NCBI GenBank assembly: GCA_965229565.1
Contig: OZ245888.1
Location: 372,001-436,000, forward strand
Length of the DNA stretch: 64,000 bases
Source of the DNA: JANQNX01 sp040217095
GTDB taxonomy: Bacteria; Pseudomonadota; Gammaproteobacteria; Eutrophobiales; Eutrophobiaceae
Reading direction: 5' to 3'
Shown here: positions 7,115 to 15,990 of the stretch, piece by piece
Layout of the letters: each line of letters starts with the position of its first letter
How positions within the stretch are numbered: position 1 is the stretch's first letter
Notes under the pieces: model-generated
Told to the model about the DNA's origin: nothing
The model's database searches: none
Seen by the model: only the letters and a program-made list of their open reading frames with translations
Position numbers and translations under genes: made by a program

Positions 7115-10100
7115 ACAGCTTCTTCAGGCCTTTGCCCAGTTCTTCTTTAATCAAGTCTTCTGGCTTGACCGGCTTTTGTTGTTGCTGTTGCTCGGCGGGT
7201 GCAGGCTCTGCGGGTTGCTCCGTGGTCTGCTCCTCCGGTGTGACATTCTGTGGTGTCGGCGCTGGTTCGGCTTTCTTGCCAGATGGAAGGCCGAGCATGT
7301 CACCCAGCTTGTTCTTCAGCGTGTCCTTGAATAAGGCATTGATCATGGATTCGAGATCCGGACGGCATGCCTTGTCGATAATCCTGCCGCGGCATTTGAT
7401 CAACAGGTCCCAACCGCCAATGTTGTAACGCTCCTCGCCCCTGGTGGCACTTGCCGGGTCGACCAGTACAGTCATATTGTACTTCCAGGTTTCATCGTTC
7501 AGGTTCACCATCATGCCTTCACCTTTCACCTTGAACCCGTTAGCCAGCATCAACATGTCGTTGTTGTTAACGACACCGTTCTTGATATCCATGGTTGCCG
7601 TCAGTGATTTGAATTTCGTTTCGCCTTCCGTCTTGACGTTACCGAAGCGCTTGGACTCGTACATGATCTCGACCTGTTGCAGGACACTGTTGATATCCAC
7701 GCCTTGAAAGATGCCGTCAAAAAACTTCAATTCACCAATACCGGACAAACGTTGTTTCATCACGTTGGTGTCCTTGCCGGAGGTATTCAACGACAACATG
7801 ATATTTGCCTCACCTGAAATATCTTCCGAATCGGCCACGTCCTTGACCAATGGTCCGGTTTGAACACCGGTCAGCGTGGTATCGGTTTTCAGGCGGGGTT
7901 CCTTGCCCGTCGCATCCAGCGAAATATTGCCACTATAGGAACCGCCATACAGGTTAGCCTTGATCGGTGCCAGCTTGATATCCCCCTTGTCCGCGCGCAC
8001 GCTGAGTTCAAGGTCGCTCAGTCGGGCATTTGATACCACGAATTGCCCCATGACAAAGTCACCCTTTATGCGTAGTGCACGCAGCGTTTCAACCGGTATT
8101 TCCGTGGCAGCGGCAGCGGCAGCCGTTTCGGGGGTGGCTGCCTGTTTCTGCTGCTGTTCCTTGGGCTTGGGCGGCAGGTAACGATCCAGGTTTAACTGGT
8201 CAATACCAAGCCCAAACTCGAGGTTAAGTGGCGACATACTGATCAGCTTGATGTCACCCTGCAAGTTTGAATCATCCAGCTGCGCCTTCAGACCATTCAG
8301 TTCAATGCTGTTGCTACTGCCGGCAAAACCGGACGAGACCGCAACCTGTTTTAATACTTTTGGATCCGCTGTGTCAGGCACATCCTGGTTCAGCGATACC
8401 AGCAACTGGCGCAGATCGAACGGGGCAATATCCAGCTTGCCGCTGAATGTAGGCTCCGTCTTGAATTGCCTGGCAGTCAACTGGCCACTGACATTGAGCC
8501 CAAGCCCGTTTACTTTCAGGCTGTTAATCGTGAGGACTTCATTCTTCATGTCGATATCGGATGCGGCATCAACCTTGAGTGACACGGGCGAGTTAGGGAT
8601 TTGCTTGCCAGCGAACTCGGCACTCAGGGAGAGCGGGTCCAGCTTGACACGCTCGGCGCTGCCGCTGATTCCTGTCGTGAGATTAAATGAATTTAATACC
8701 TGCGCCAGGTCCGGCTGTTTTAACGCGGTCAGTAACAGCTTTGCCTCATCACTGGCAACGGTCACGTTACCATCAACCTGGTCGTTTTTTGCCGACAGGT
8801 TGGCATTGAGTCGAATACCCAGCGCGTTAAAAGCCAGCCTTGGCAACAATACTTGTTCAGACTTCGTATCAGCATCAAACTCGGCATCCAGGGTAAATTG
8901 CTTGTCTTTTATACTGCCAAGATCCTTAGCCAGGGAAGCGAGGCCACTGTCCTTGCCCTGCACGCTACCAGCGACCAGTAACAGCAACGGCAGGTCCGGG
9001 CCACTGGCGTTCAGCTTGCCCCTTACCGCCGGTTTGTCAGACAGGAAGTTACTGATACTCAGTGTGCCATTACTACTCAGGCCCAAAGCCTTGATAGCCA
9101 ATTGACTGACTTCGATAGCACCGGCATTGGACCCAAAACGGGTATCGACACTGAATGCAGCAGGCACCGATTGTAGCTGCTTGTTCAACTCGCCCAGGTC
9201 TTGCTTGCCTTCCCCGCTAAAGGCGGCGGCAATTCGGACCAGTGTCGGCAAATCATCACCACTGATATTGATACCACCTTTCAGGGCAGGTGAACTCGAT
9301 TGCAGCTTCTCGCCACTTAGCGTGCCTGCCGTTGTCGTACCCAGTGCATTGACGGACAGTGTTGGCAACGCCACGCTGCCGGCCTGCAGGTCGAGATCAA
9401 AGTCAGTCTCAATGGCAAACGACCCGGGTGCCGATTGCAATTCTTTCGACAAGGCCGCTACTTTTTCCTTGCTGTCCCCTTTTAACTGCGAGGCCAGTGA
9501 AATGAGGATGGGCAGGTTGTCACCACTGGCCTTTATCGAACCCTTGGCGGCCGGTGTTTTGGATTTGATGTTACGCGCGATAACGTTAGCATTGACCTTG
9601 TTACCCAGTACATCCAGCGATAGATCACTGATGTTGATGTCGTCACGTTTGAGGTCGGCATCAAACGCCGTTTTCACATTGAAATTTTTGGGTTCAATAC
9701 CTGCCAACTGGCTCGCCAACGGTTCGATCTCGAATATCTTGAACAATTGCGGCAGGTTCTTACCCTGTATATCCAGTTCTCCTGTCACCGCGGGCTGTCC
9801 CGATTGGTAATCAGCAACCTCGACCTGCCCCTTCAAAACAGTATCAAATGCATAGAGATCCAGTGCACTGATACGGGCAATGTTTGCATCCATGTCGACC
9901 TGTATTTCTGACGTCAGTCTAATGGCCGTCTCGCCACCCGGAACGGAGTTACCCTTGACGGTTGATTCTAGCAACATGGGTTTCAGCGTCAGTACATTAC
10001 CGCCATCGTCATAGCCGAGGGTGCCGTTAAAATCGATGCGTGACGATAGCGCAGGTTTGGAAGCGCCGGCATTCAGGCCGGCCTTGATATCGATGGGCTG

Positions 10101-10667
10101 ACCCAGCACCAGTTCACCGGTAGATATGGCCACGTCAGTCACCTGGGCCGTGAGGTCCTCCTGTTTGTCTTCCCAGAAGACATTGGCGTCCTTGATATCG
10201 ATACCGCCCACTACTAATGCAGCAACCGGCAGGGCACTATCTGATTTTTCCGGTTTTTCCCCGGTCGGTTTGACCAGGTCTGCCCAGTTCGTGATGCCCT
10301 TTTCATTGCGAGCAAGATTGATAGTCGCGCCGTGCAATACCAGCGTATCCATCTCCAGTTGCTTACGCAGCAGCGGCAATAGCTTGGCGCGGGCCTTGAC
10401 CAGGCTGGTTTTAAGGAAGGGCTTGTCGCCAAACCCGGCGGCATTACTGAGCGTGATACCGTTTAATTCGATGCCAAGCCAGGGATAAACCGTCAGCGTG
10501 ATGTCACCATCAATCTGTAGCTCGCGGCCAGTTTCTTCCCTGACCTTTTCAGTAATGCTGTCCTTGTAATCGTTGGGGTCAAAGGTGGCCACGGCCACGA
10601 TCGCGAGACCAGTTACCAGGAAGAAAACAATAGCCAGACCAATGGCAAGCTTTTTTAAAAATTTCAT
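7104..10667 (-). CDS. AsmA-family protein, enlarged by internal repeats
   Basis: A 1187-residue protein with one N-terminal membrane helix (about 5-27) and the AsmA start FDPNDYKDSITEKVREETGREL. The rest is a long beta-rich periplasmic body. The C-terminal AsmA_2-like part contains the VNSVLQQVEIMYESKR-type region and ends in a Pro/Gln-rich tail with a run of glutamines near residue 1160. AsmA relatives are now regarded as bridge-like proteins in outer-membrane lipid transport. E. coli AsmA is about 617 residues; the extra length comes largely from 80-90-residue units recurring between about 297 and 650, each with a (A/S)G-(D/N)LP-L motif. The gene starts 14 bp after argH. Confidence 0.9.
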   Translation of the reverse strand: MKFLKKLAIGLAIVFFLVTGLAIVAVATFDPNDYKDSITEKVREETGRELQIDGDITLTVYPWLGIELNGITLSNAAGFGDKPFLKTSLVKARAKLLPLLRKQLEMDTLVLHGATINLARNEKGITNWADLVKPTGEKPEKSDSALPVAALVVGGIDIKDANVFWEDKQEDLTAQVTDVAISTGELVLGQPIDIKAGLNAGASKPALSSRIDFNGTLGYDDGGNVLTLKPMLLESTVKGNSVPGGETAIRLTSEIQVDMDANIARISALDLYAFDTVLKGQVEVADYQSGQPAVTGELDIQGKNLPQLFKIFEIEPLASQLAGIEPKNFNVKTAFDADLKRDDINISDLSLDVLGNKVNANVIARNIKSKTPAAKGSIKASGDNLPILISLASQLKGDSKEKVAALSKELQSAPGSFAIETDFDLDLQAGSVALPTLSVNALGTTTAGTLSGEKLQSSSPALKGGINISGDDLPTLVRIAAAFSGEGKQDLGELNKQLQSVPAAFSVDTRFGSNAGAIEVSQLAIKALGLSSNGTLSISNFLSDKPAVRGKLNASGPDLPLLLLVAGSVQGKDSGLASLAKDLGSIKDKQFTLDAEFDADTKSEQVLLPRLAFNALGIRLNANLSAKNDQVDGNVTVASDEAKLLLTALKQPDLAQVLNSFNLTTGISGSAERVKLDPLSLSAEFAGKQIPNSPVSLKVDAASDIDMKNEVLTINSLKVNGLGLNVSGQLTARQFKTEPTFSGKLDIAPFDLRQLLVSLNQDVPDTADPKVLKQVAVSSGFAGSSNSIELNGLKAQLDDSNLQGDIKLISMSPLNLEFGLGIDQLNLDRYLPPKPKEQQQKQAATPETAAAAAATEIPVETLRALRIKGDFVMGQFVVSNARLSDLELSVRADKGDIKLAPIKANLYGGSYSGNISLDATGKEPRLKTDTTLTGVQTGPLVKDVADSEDISGEANIMLSLNTSGKDTNVMKQRLSGIGELKFFDGIFQGVDINSVLQQVEIMYESKRFGNVKTEGETKFKSLTATMDIKNGVVNNNDMLMLANGFKVKGEGMMVNLNDETWKYNMTVLVDPASATRGEERYNIGGWDLLIKCRGRIIDKACRPDLESMINALFKDTLKNKLGDMLGLPSGKKAEPAPTPQNVTPEEQTTEQPAEPAPAEQQQQQKPVKPEDLIKEELGKGLKKLFDF

Positions 10668-10681
10668 CGGACCAGATTCCT

Positions 10682-12067
10682 TTATATACTTTTTTCGAGT
10701 CGAGACAGCGCCGCTTTCACCTGTGCCGGTGCGGTACCGCCCACATGATTCCTGGCCGCGACCGAGCCCTCGAGCTCCAGAACCGTGAACACATTATCCT
10801 TGATGACATCGCTGAACTGTTGAAGTTCGGCCAGTTCCAGGTCGGCCAGCGGTTTACCTTTCTCAATGGCGTAATGCACGATCTTGCCCACGGCCTCATG
10901 CGCATCACGAAATGGCAACCCGTTCACGACAAGGTAGTCAGCCAGGTCTGTCGCCGTGGCGTAGCCCTTGGCTGCCGCTTCGTACATGGCCTTCTTGTTT
11001 ACCGTGATCGTCGGCACCATGCCAGTGTAGGCCAGCAGGCACATCTTGACCGTATCCAGTGCATCAAACAGGGCTTCCTTGTCTTCCTGGTTGTCACGGT
11101 TATAGGCCAGCGGTTGCGCCTTCATCAGTGTCAACAGGGCCATTAAATCGCCATACACGCGGCCCGTCTTGCCACGCACCAGTTCCGGGATATCCGGGTT
11201 TTTCTTTTGTGGCATGATGGACGAACCGGTACACCAGGCATCACCAATATCGATGAACCCGGAGGCCTGCGACATCCAGATAATCAATTCCTCGGAAAAT
11301 CGCGACAGGTGCATCATGACCAGGCTAGAGGCCGCGGCCAGCTCGATGACAAAGTCACGGTCACTGACGGAATCCAGCGAGTTCTGCGTCACCCCGTCGA
11401 AACCGAGCTGTTCGGCCACGTACTCGCGGTCGATCGGGTAACTGGTGCCGGCCAGTGCAGCAGCACCAAGTGGCAATACATTCAGGCGACGACGACAATC
11501 CTGAAATCTTGCACGGTCGCGTAATAACATCTCTGCCCACGCCAGGAGATGATGTCCGAACGTCACCGGCTGTGCCGACTGCAGGTGCGTAAAGCCGGGC
11601 ATAATCGTATCGACATGTTGCGAGGCCAGGGCGTGTAATGCCTTCAGAACAGCGGTGAGTCGCTCGTTGATATCATCCACTTCCGCACGGCAGTACAAAC
11701 GGATGTCGGTAGCCACCTGGTCATTTCGTGAGCGGCCAGTGTGTAATTTCTTCCCCACCTCGCCAATATCACTGACCAGTGCAGTCTCGATATTCATGTG
11801 CACATCTTCCAGCGCGGTTGACCATTCAAACTCACCATTATCGATACGTTGCCTGATAGCGTTCAGTCCTGCCACGATCTGGTCACTTTCGTCACTACTG
11901 AGCACCTTGACTCTGGCCAGCATGCGCACGTGAGCAATCGAGCCCATGATGTCATAATGGGCCAATCGCTGATCGTAGGAGACGGACTGCGTGAATTGTT
12001 CGACAAATGCATCTGTCGGTGCCGTAAAGCGCCCGCCCCAGGGTTTTTGCTTGTTATCCTTACTCAT
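10682..12067 (-). CDS. argH: Argininosuccinate lyase
   Basis: Cleaves argininosuccinate to arginine and fumarate, the last step of arginine synthesis. The 461 residues contain the fumarase/lyase superfamily signature GSSIMPQKKNPD, with the catalytic serine loop, plus HTGRSRNDQVATD and TPGFTHLQSAQPVTF-like segments. The length is normal for the family. It is divergent from algZ, the same neighbourhood as in pseudomonads, and leads the downstream asmA-mutY-yggX run with a 14-bp gap to asmA. Confidence 0.97.
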   Translation of the reverse strand: MSKDNKQKPWGGRFTAPTDAFVEQFTQSVSYDQRLAHYDIMGSIAHVRMLARVKVLSSDESDQIVAGLNAIRQRIDNGEFEWSTALEDVHMNIETALVSDIGEVGKKLHTGRSRNDQVATDIRLYCRAEVDDINERLTAVLKALHALASQHVDTIMPGFTHLQSAQPVTFGHHLLAWAEMLLRDRARFQDCRRRLNVLPLGAAALAGTSYPIDREYVAEQLGFDGVTQNSLDSVSDRDFVIELAAASSLVMMHLSRFSEELIIWMSQASGFIDIGDAWCTGSSIMPQKKNPDIPELVRGKTGRVYGDLMALLTLMKAQPLAYNRDNQEDKEALFDALDTVKMCLLAYTGMVPTITVNKKAMYEAAAKGYATATDLADYLVVNGLPFRDAHEAVGKIVHYAIEKGKPLADLELAELQQFSDVIKDNVFTVLELEGSVAARNHVGGTAPAQVKAALSRLEKSI

Positions 12068-12135
12068 TGACGTCGTACTTCGTTTATTTGGCGCACAGTA
12101 TAACGTATGCTGCCGGTAAACCGCGCGCTTTTCCC

Positions 12136-13203
12136 ATGACCACGACAGATACTGACCAGAGTTCGAATTTCCTGCCTGACTTCTGTAATGCGCGCGTGGT
12201 GTTCGTGGTGTTGTTCAGCGCCGAAATCCTCGCCATTGTGCTGTCTATTAACAATATTCTGGCTGGCCAACAGTTTATGTATAACCTCGCCATGAATTCT
12301 CTATTTATCCAGTGGATCGCGCTAAGCTGCGTTGGCCTGCTGTGCCTGTTTCGAAGCCAGCTCAACCGCCTGTCTATCCTGAAATCGGTGAGTGCCAGTT
12401 ATTTCATTATATTACTGGTCGCCCTGATCATCACCGAGCTGGCCTGGTGGATCGTATTCAAGAACCCGGATTACCCGGACCCTTTAACCACAACGCACCT
12501 GTTGTTCGTATTCCGATCACTGACCATCACGGCCATTATCGGCGGGCTGGTGCTGCGCTATCTTTACATCCAGCATGAATGGCGACAAAACATCGAGGTG
12601 GTTGCCGAATCGCGTTTGCAGGCATTGCAATCACGTATCCGACCGCACTTCCTGTTCAATTGCATGAACAGTATTGCCAGCCTGACACGCACCGAACCGG
12701 CCAAAGCCGAGGCAGCAGTCGAAGACCTGGCAGAACTGTTTCGTGCCAGCCTGCTGGAACCCACCCGGCTATACCCGATCAGCGAAGAATGGAAACTCTG
12801 CGAGCTGTATCTACGCATTGAAAGCCTGCGACTGGGTGAACGCCTGCAAGTGGAGTGGCAGGTCGATGCTGTCCCTGGCAACGCGTTAATCCCGCCGCTG
12901 TGCCTGCAGCCTCTGCTGGAAAACAGCATCTATCACGGGATTGAACGAATGATCGAAGGCGGTACGATTACTATCAGCGGCGAACAGATTGAGGACACGT
13001 TACGTATCATGATTGTAAATCCCTTGCCCGATGAAAATAGCCCGGACTTGCACCATGGCAATCGACTGGCCCAGGAGAATATCCGCCAGCGCCTGCTGAA
13101 CATGTTTGGGGACAATTGCGAGTTGCGCATCGACAGTGAACCACAACAATACAAGGTAACAGTCACACTACCCTATCAGACCTATGCAGATACTGATCGT
13201 TGA
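12136..13203 (+). CDS. algZ: LytS/AlgZ-type sensor histidine kinase
   Basis: About 355 residues from the ATG at 12136; the frame is open from a TTG at 12067, but that extension is not convincing. The N-terminal half has about four membrane helices. It is followed by a His_kinase domain with RIRPHFLFNCMNSI (phospho-acceptor His) and an ATPase domain with IPPLCLQPLLENSIYHGIE as N-box. This family lacks the usual HisKA dimerisation helices. The pairing with the LytTR regulator that overlaps its 3' end by 20 bp, and the argH neighbour, identify it as AlgZ/FimS, which in pseudomonads controls alginate and twitching motility. Confidence 0.88.
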   Translation: MTTTDTDQSSNFLPDFCNARVVFVVLFSAEILAIVLSINNILAGQQFMYNLAMNSLFIQWIALSCVGLLCLFRSQLNRLSILKSVSASYFIILLVALIITELAWWIVFKNPDYPDPLTTTHLLFVFRSLTITAIIGGLVLRYLYIQHEWRQNIEVVAESRLQALQSRIRPHFLFNCMNSIASLTRTEPAKAEAAVEDLAELFRASLLEPTRLYPISEEWKLCELYLRIESLRLGERLQVEWQVDAVPGNALIPPLCLQPLLENSIYHGIERMIEGGTITISGEQIEDTLRIMIVNPLPDENSPDLHHGNRLAQENIRQRLLNMFGDNCELRIDSEPQQYKVTVTLPYQTYADTDR

Positions 13204-13927
13204 TGATGAACCGCTGGCGCGCGAGCGCATGCAACAACTGGTAGCCGAATTGCAGCCGTCAGCCACACTTCACGCGGCCGCGGATGGGGTGGAGGCTTTG
13301 CAACAAATTGGTAAATTCAGGCCGGACATCGTCTTGCTGGATATACGCATGCCGCGCATGGATGGTCTGGAGGTCGCTCGCCATGTTCTGAAACTGGACA
13401 ACCAGCCGGCTATAGTTTTTACCACTGCCTACCAGGACCATGCGCTCAGTGCCTTTGATGCCAACGCCGTCGACTACCTGTTAAAACCCATACGCAAGGA
13501 ACGCCTGCAGATTGCACTGGAACGTGCCCGGGTACTGCAGCGCACTCGCCTGAATAAACTCACGGAAACCATCAGTGAAAACAGTAAGCGCACGCATGTC
13601 AGTGCTATTGTAAATGGTGTACTTGAACTGATACCGGTTGAGCGTATTTATTATCTCAAGGCCGATCAAAAGTATGTCACCGCGGCCTGGCCGGGAGGAG
13701 AGATATTACTGGATGAACCGCTGGTGAACCTGGAAGATGAATTTCCGGATGCTTTCGTCCGCATTCACCGCAACGCACTGGTCGCCAGGAAACGCATCCA
13801 GGGATTGGGAAAAAATGAAGACAACCAGCACTACATCAAGCTGCAGGAAATGCAGGAAGAATTGCAAATTAGCCGGCGCCACCTGGCCAGCGTGCGCGAG
13901 ATAGTTAACCGTTTGGGCAACCGTTAA
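13184..13927 (+). CDS. algR: LytTR response regulator AlgR
   Basis: A 247-residue response regulator. The receiver domain (about 1-120) has the acidic pocket VDDEP, the phospho-acceptor in VLLDIRMPRMDG and the conserved Lys in DYLLKPI. A LytTR DNA-binding domain follows (about 145-245) with RIYYLKADQKYVTA and FVRIHRNALVARK. It starts inside algZ, giving translational coupling. Its end overlaps the convergent gshA end by 23 bp. In pseudomonads hemC follows algR; here it does not. It is a plausible regulator of type IV pili, and a large pilus locus lies further right in this window. Confidence 0.92.
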   Translation: MQILIVDDEPLARERMQQLVAELQPSATLHAAADGVEALQQIGKFRPDIVLLDIRMPRMDGLEVARHVLKLDNQPAIVFTTAYQDHALSAFDANAVDYLLKPIRKERLQIALERARVLQRTRLNKLTETISENSKRTHVSAIVNGVLELIPVERIYYLKADQKYVTAAWPGGEILLDEPLVNLEDEFPDAFVRIHRNALVARKRIQGLGKNEDNQHYIKLQEMQEELQISRRHLASVREIVNRLGNR

Positions 13928-15245
13928 CGGCCTTGATTTCTCTGGCGGCGGCCAGTAACGCCATCCTGGCGATCACACCGTAAGTGTAAAACCGGTTTTG
14001 GTGGCAGTCCGGCGCCTCGCCGGGTTCCGGGGAGATACAGCAGTCTTCAAACGCCAGTGGTTCAAAGCGCATACCGGGCGCATTGAGGTTCTGACTGGTG
14101 GAACGTTTTTCGTGCACACGGTAAAAGCCGCCAACCACCTGATGATCGATCATGTAAACAACCGGCTCGGCAACGGTATTGTTTGCACCCCATGTCTCGT
14201 GTGTATACACGCCTTCCTGGATTATTACCTGTGTCACCTTTTGGCCTTCCTTGGTCTTGGACATCTTGGTGCGTTCCTTGCGGTTTAACTCGGTGACGTC
14301 CTCAACACTGTTCACTGTCATGACACCCATGCCGTAGGTACCCGCATCTGCTTTAACCATGACGAAGGGTTTACTATCAACACCGTGCTCGTCGTATTTC
14401 TTTTGTATCTCGGTCAACAGTGCTTCCACGTTCCTGGATAAACAGTCAATGCCTTCACGCTTCATGAAATCAACTTCACCACAGTTCCTGAACATGGGAT
14501 CGATTAGCCACGGATCGAGACCAATCACGCCGGCCATGTCCTGGGCAATCTGCTGGTAAAAACTGAAGTGGGTGGACTTGAGGCGTGTTGACCAACCCAG
14601 TTTGGTGGGTGGTGATACGACCTGGTCCAGGTTCTCAAGTATTTCCGGCTTGCCGGCAGCCAGGTCATTGTTCAGCAGGATCATGTCAGGATCAAAACCG
14701 TCCACACCAATACGATCACCATTCCTGTTGATCCGTTCCAGCGTCAGGCTGTTTGTTGATGGCAATTCAATCGTCATGGGCGCATCGATGTCTTGCAGTA
14801 GACTGCCTATGCGAGTTTCAAAACCGGCCTTTTCGATGATGGTTTTCAGGCGATACACGTTTTCCAGGTAAAACAGGTTGCGTGTATGGTTCTCGGGAAC
14901 AATCAGGATCTTGTCTATGGGCCTTTGCAAATGTTCGATAGCCATTTGCACGGCGTGAATACTCAGTGACTCAAAGGCCGGATTCAGGTTATTAAAACCG
15001 GCCGGGAACAGGTTGGTATCGATTGGAGCAATCTTGTAACCGGCGTTACGCAAGTCTACCGAGGCATAGAACGGCGCACATAAATCTCGCCAGGCCGTAC
15101 GAAACCAGGATTCAATCGCCACCTGGTTCTCCAGTACAGCGCTTTCAAGCTTCTGGAAAGGACCGGAAAGGGCTGTAGTCAGGTGTGGTACGGTATTTTC
15201 GGGCATAGGATGTCTCGACTGGATATAAATAGGGTACTGTTTCAT
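13905..15245 (-). CDS. gshA: Glutamate-cysteine ligase, PF08886 type
   Basis: Makes gamma-glutamylcysteine, the first step of glutathione synthesis. The sequence is the GshA family found in many beta/gammaproteobacteria, unrelated in length and motifs to the E. coli enzyme. Key segments are YKIAPIDTNLFPAGFNNL, PENHTRNLFY, MVKADAGTYGMGVM and GGFYRVHEKRSTSQNLN. The start at 15245 makes an ATGA overlap with the rsmE stop, giving 446 residues; codons upstream of it belong to rsmE. No strong ribosome site is visible, consistent with coupled translation. Confidence 0.92.
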   Translation of the reverse strand: MKQYPIYIQSRHPMPENTVPHLTTALSGPFQKLESAVLENQVAIESWFRTAWRDLCAPFYASVDLRNAGYKIAPIDTNLFPAGFNNLNPAFESLSIHAVQMAIEHLQRPIDKILIVPENHTRNLFYLENVYRLKTIIEKAGFETRIGSLLQDIDAPMTIELPSTNSLTLERINRNGDRIGVDGFDPDMILLNNDLAAGKPEILENLDQVVSPPTKLGWSTRLKSTHFSFYQQIAQDMAGVIGLDPWLIDPMFRNCGEVDFMKREGIDCLSRNVEALLTEIQKKYDEHGVDSKPFVMVKADAGTYGMGVMTVNSVEDVTELNRKERTKMSKTKEGQKVTQVIIQEGVYTHETWGANNTVAEPVVYMIDHQVVGGFYRVHEKRSTSQNLNAPGMRFEPLAFEDCCISPEPGEAPDCHQNRFYTYGVIARMALLAAAREIKAVNGCPNG

Positions 15246-15988
15246 TTGTCCGGGAGGGAAAATAAATCTCCCCATTTACCCTGGCAACATGCCACGGCTG
15301 CCACCACCGCCGTTTCTGCGCGAAGTACACGTGGGCCAAGGTACAGGGTCTGACAACCATGCTGAATTGCCAGGGTTACCTCGTCTTCGCTGAACCCACC
15401 TTCCGGACCAATCAATAGCGTCACATTGTCGGGCTTTCCATCCAGCTCTGCAATTGTTGTCTCGGCTTCCGGGTGAAACAACAGGCGTTGGCCTTCAGCC
15501 TCGCCAATGAGGAATTCATCCAGCCTGATTGGCTGCGCAATTTTCGCCAGGCGCGTTCGACCACACTGCTCGGTCGCGCTGATAATAATGTTGGACCAGT
15601 GCGTCATCTTGTTCTGTATCCGGTCCGGTTTAATCTTGACGTTACTGTACTCTGTTATCAATGGAATGATACATGTAACACCCAGTTCAACCGCCTTTTG
15701 TATCGCAAGATCCATGTGCGCACCGCGCGCGATGCCTATCGCGACGTTAAGTTGTAGCGGAGATTCACGTTTCCCGGGAATCACGGACAGGAGTTCCAGC
15801 TCGGCCTGTTTTTTTGAGAGCTTAATCAGCCTCGCCTCATACTCTTCATCACCATCATTAAACAGACGAACACTATCACCACTTTGGGCACGCAACACAT
15901 TAGCTAGATAATGTGCCTGCTCCGGCGCTAACTGTAATGTTGTTCCCTGCCGCAGGACCTGTTGTGTATACAGGCGGGTGATACGCAT
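15242..15988 (-). CDS. rsmE: 16S rRNA (uracil-1498-N3)-methyltransferase
   Basis: Methylates N3 of U1498 in 16S rRNA using S-adenosylmethionine. It is a 248-residue SPOUT-fold protein with an N-terminal PUA-like part and the C-terminal trefoil knot. LLIGPEGGFSEDEV and LGPRVLRAETAVVAAVA are the diagnostic SAM-binding knot motifs. It starts 2 bp after the bioA stop and overlaps gshA by 4 bp, so bioA-rsmE-gshA are probably cotranscribed. Confidence 0.96.
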   Translation of the reverse strand: MRITRLYTQQVLRQGTTLQLAPEQAHYLANVLRAQSGDSVRLFNDGDEEYEARLIKLSKKQAELELLSVIPGKRESPLQLNVAIGIARGAHMDLAIQKAVELGVTCIIPLITEYSNVKIKPDRIQNKMTHWSNIIISATEQCGRTRLAKIAQPIRLDEFLIGEAEGQRLLFHPEAETTIAELDGKPDNVTLLIGPEGGFSEDEVTLAIQHGCQTLYLGPRVLRAETAVVAAVACCQGKWGDLFSLPDK

Positions 15989-15990
15989 GC

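Noticed and set aside
8248..9810. Two long plus-strand open frames (285 and 227 codons) opposite asmA
   Set aside because: They lie entirely antisense to a convincing AsmA gene, have serine/leucine-rich low-information sequence and no ribosome sites or family motifs; they are shadows of its codon bias.
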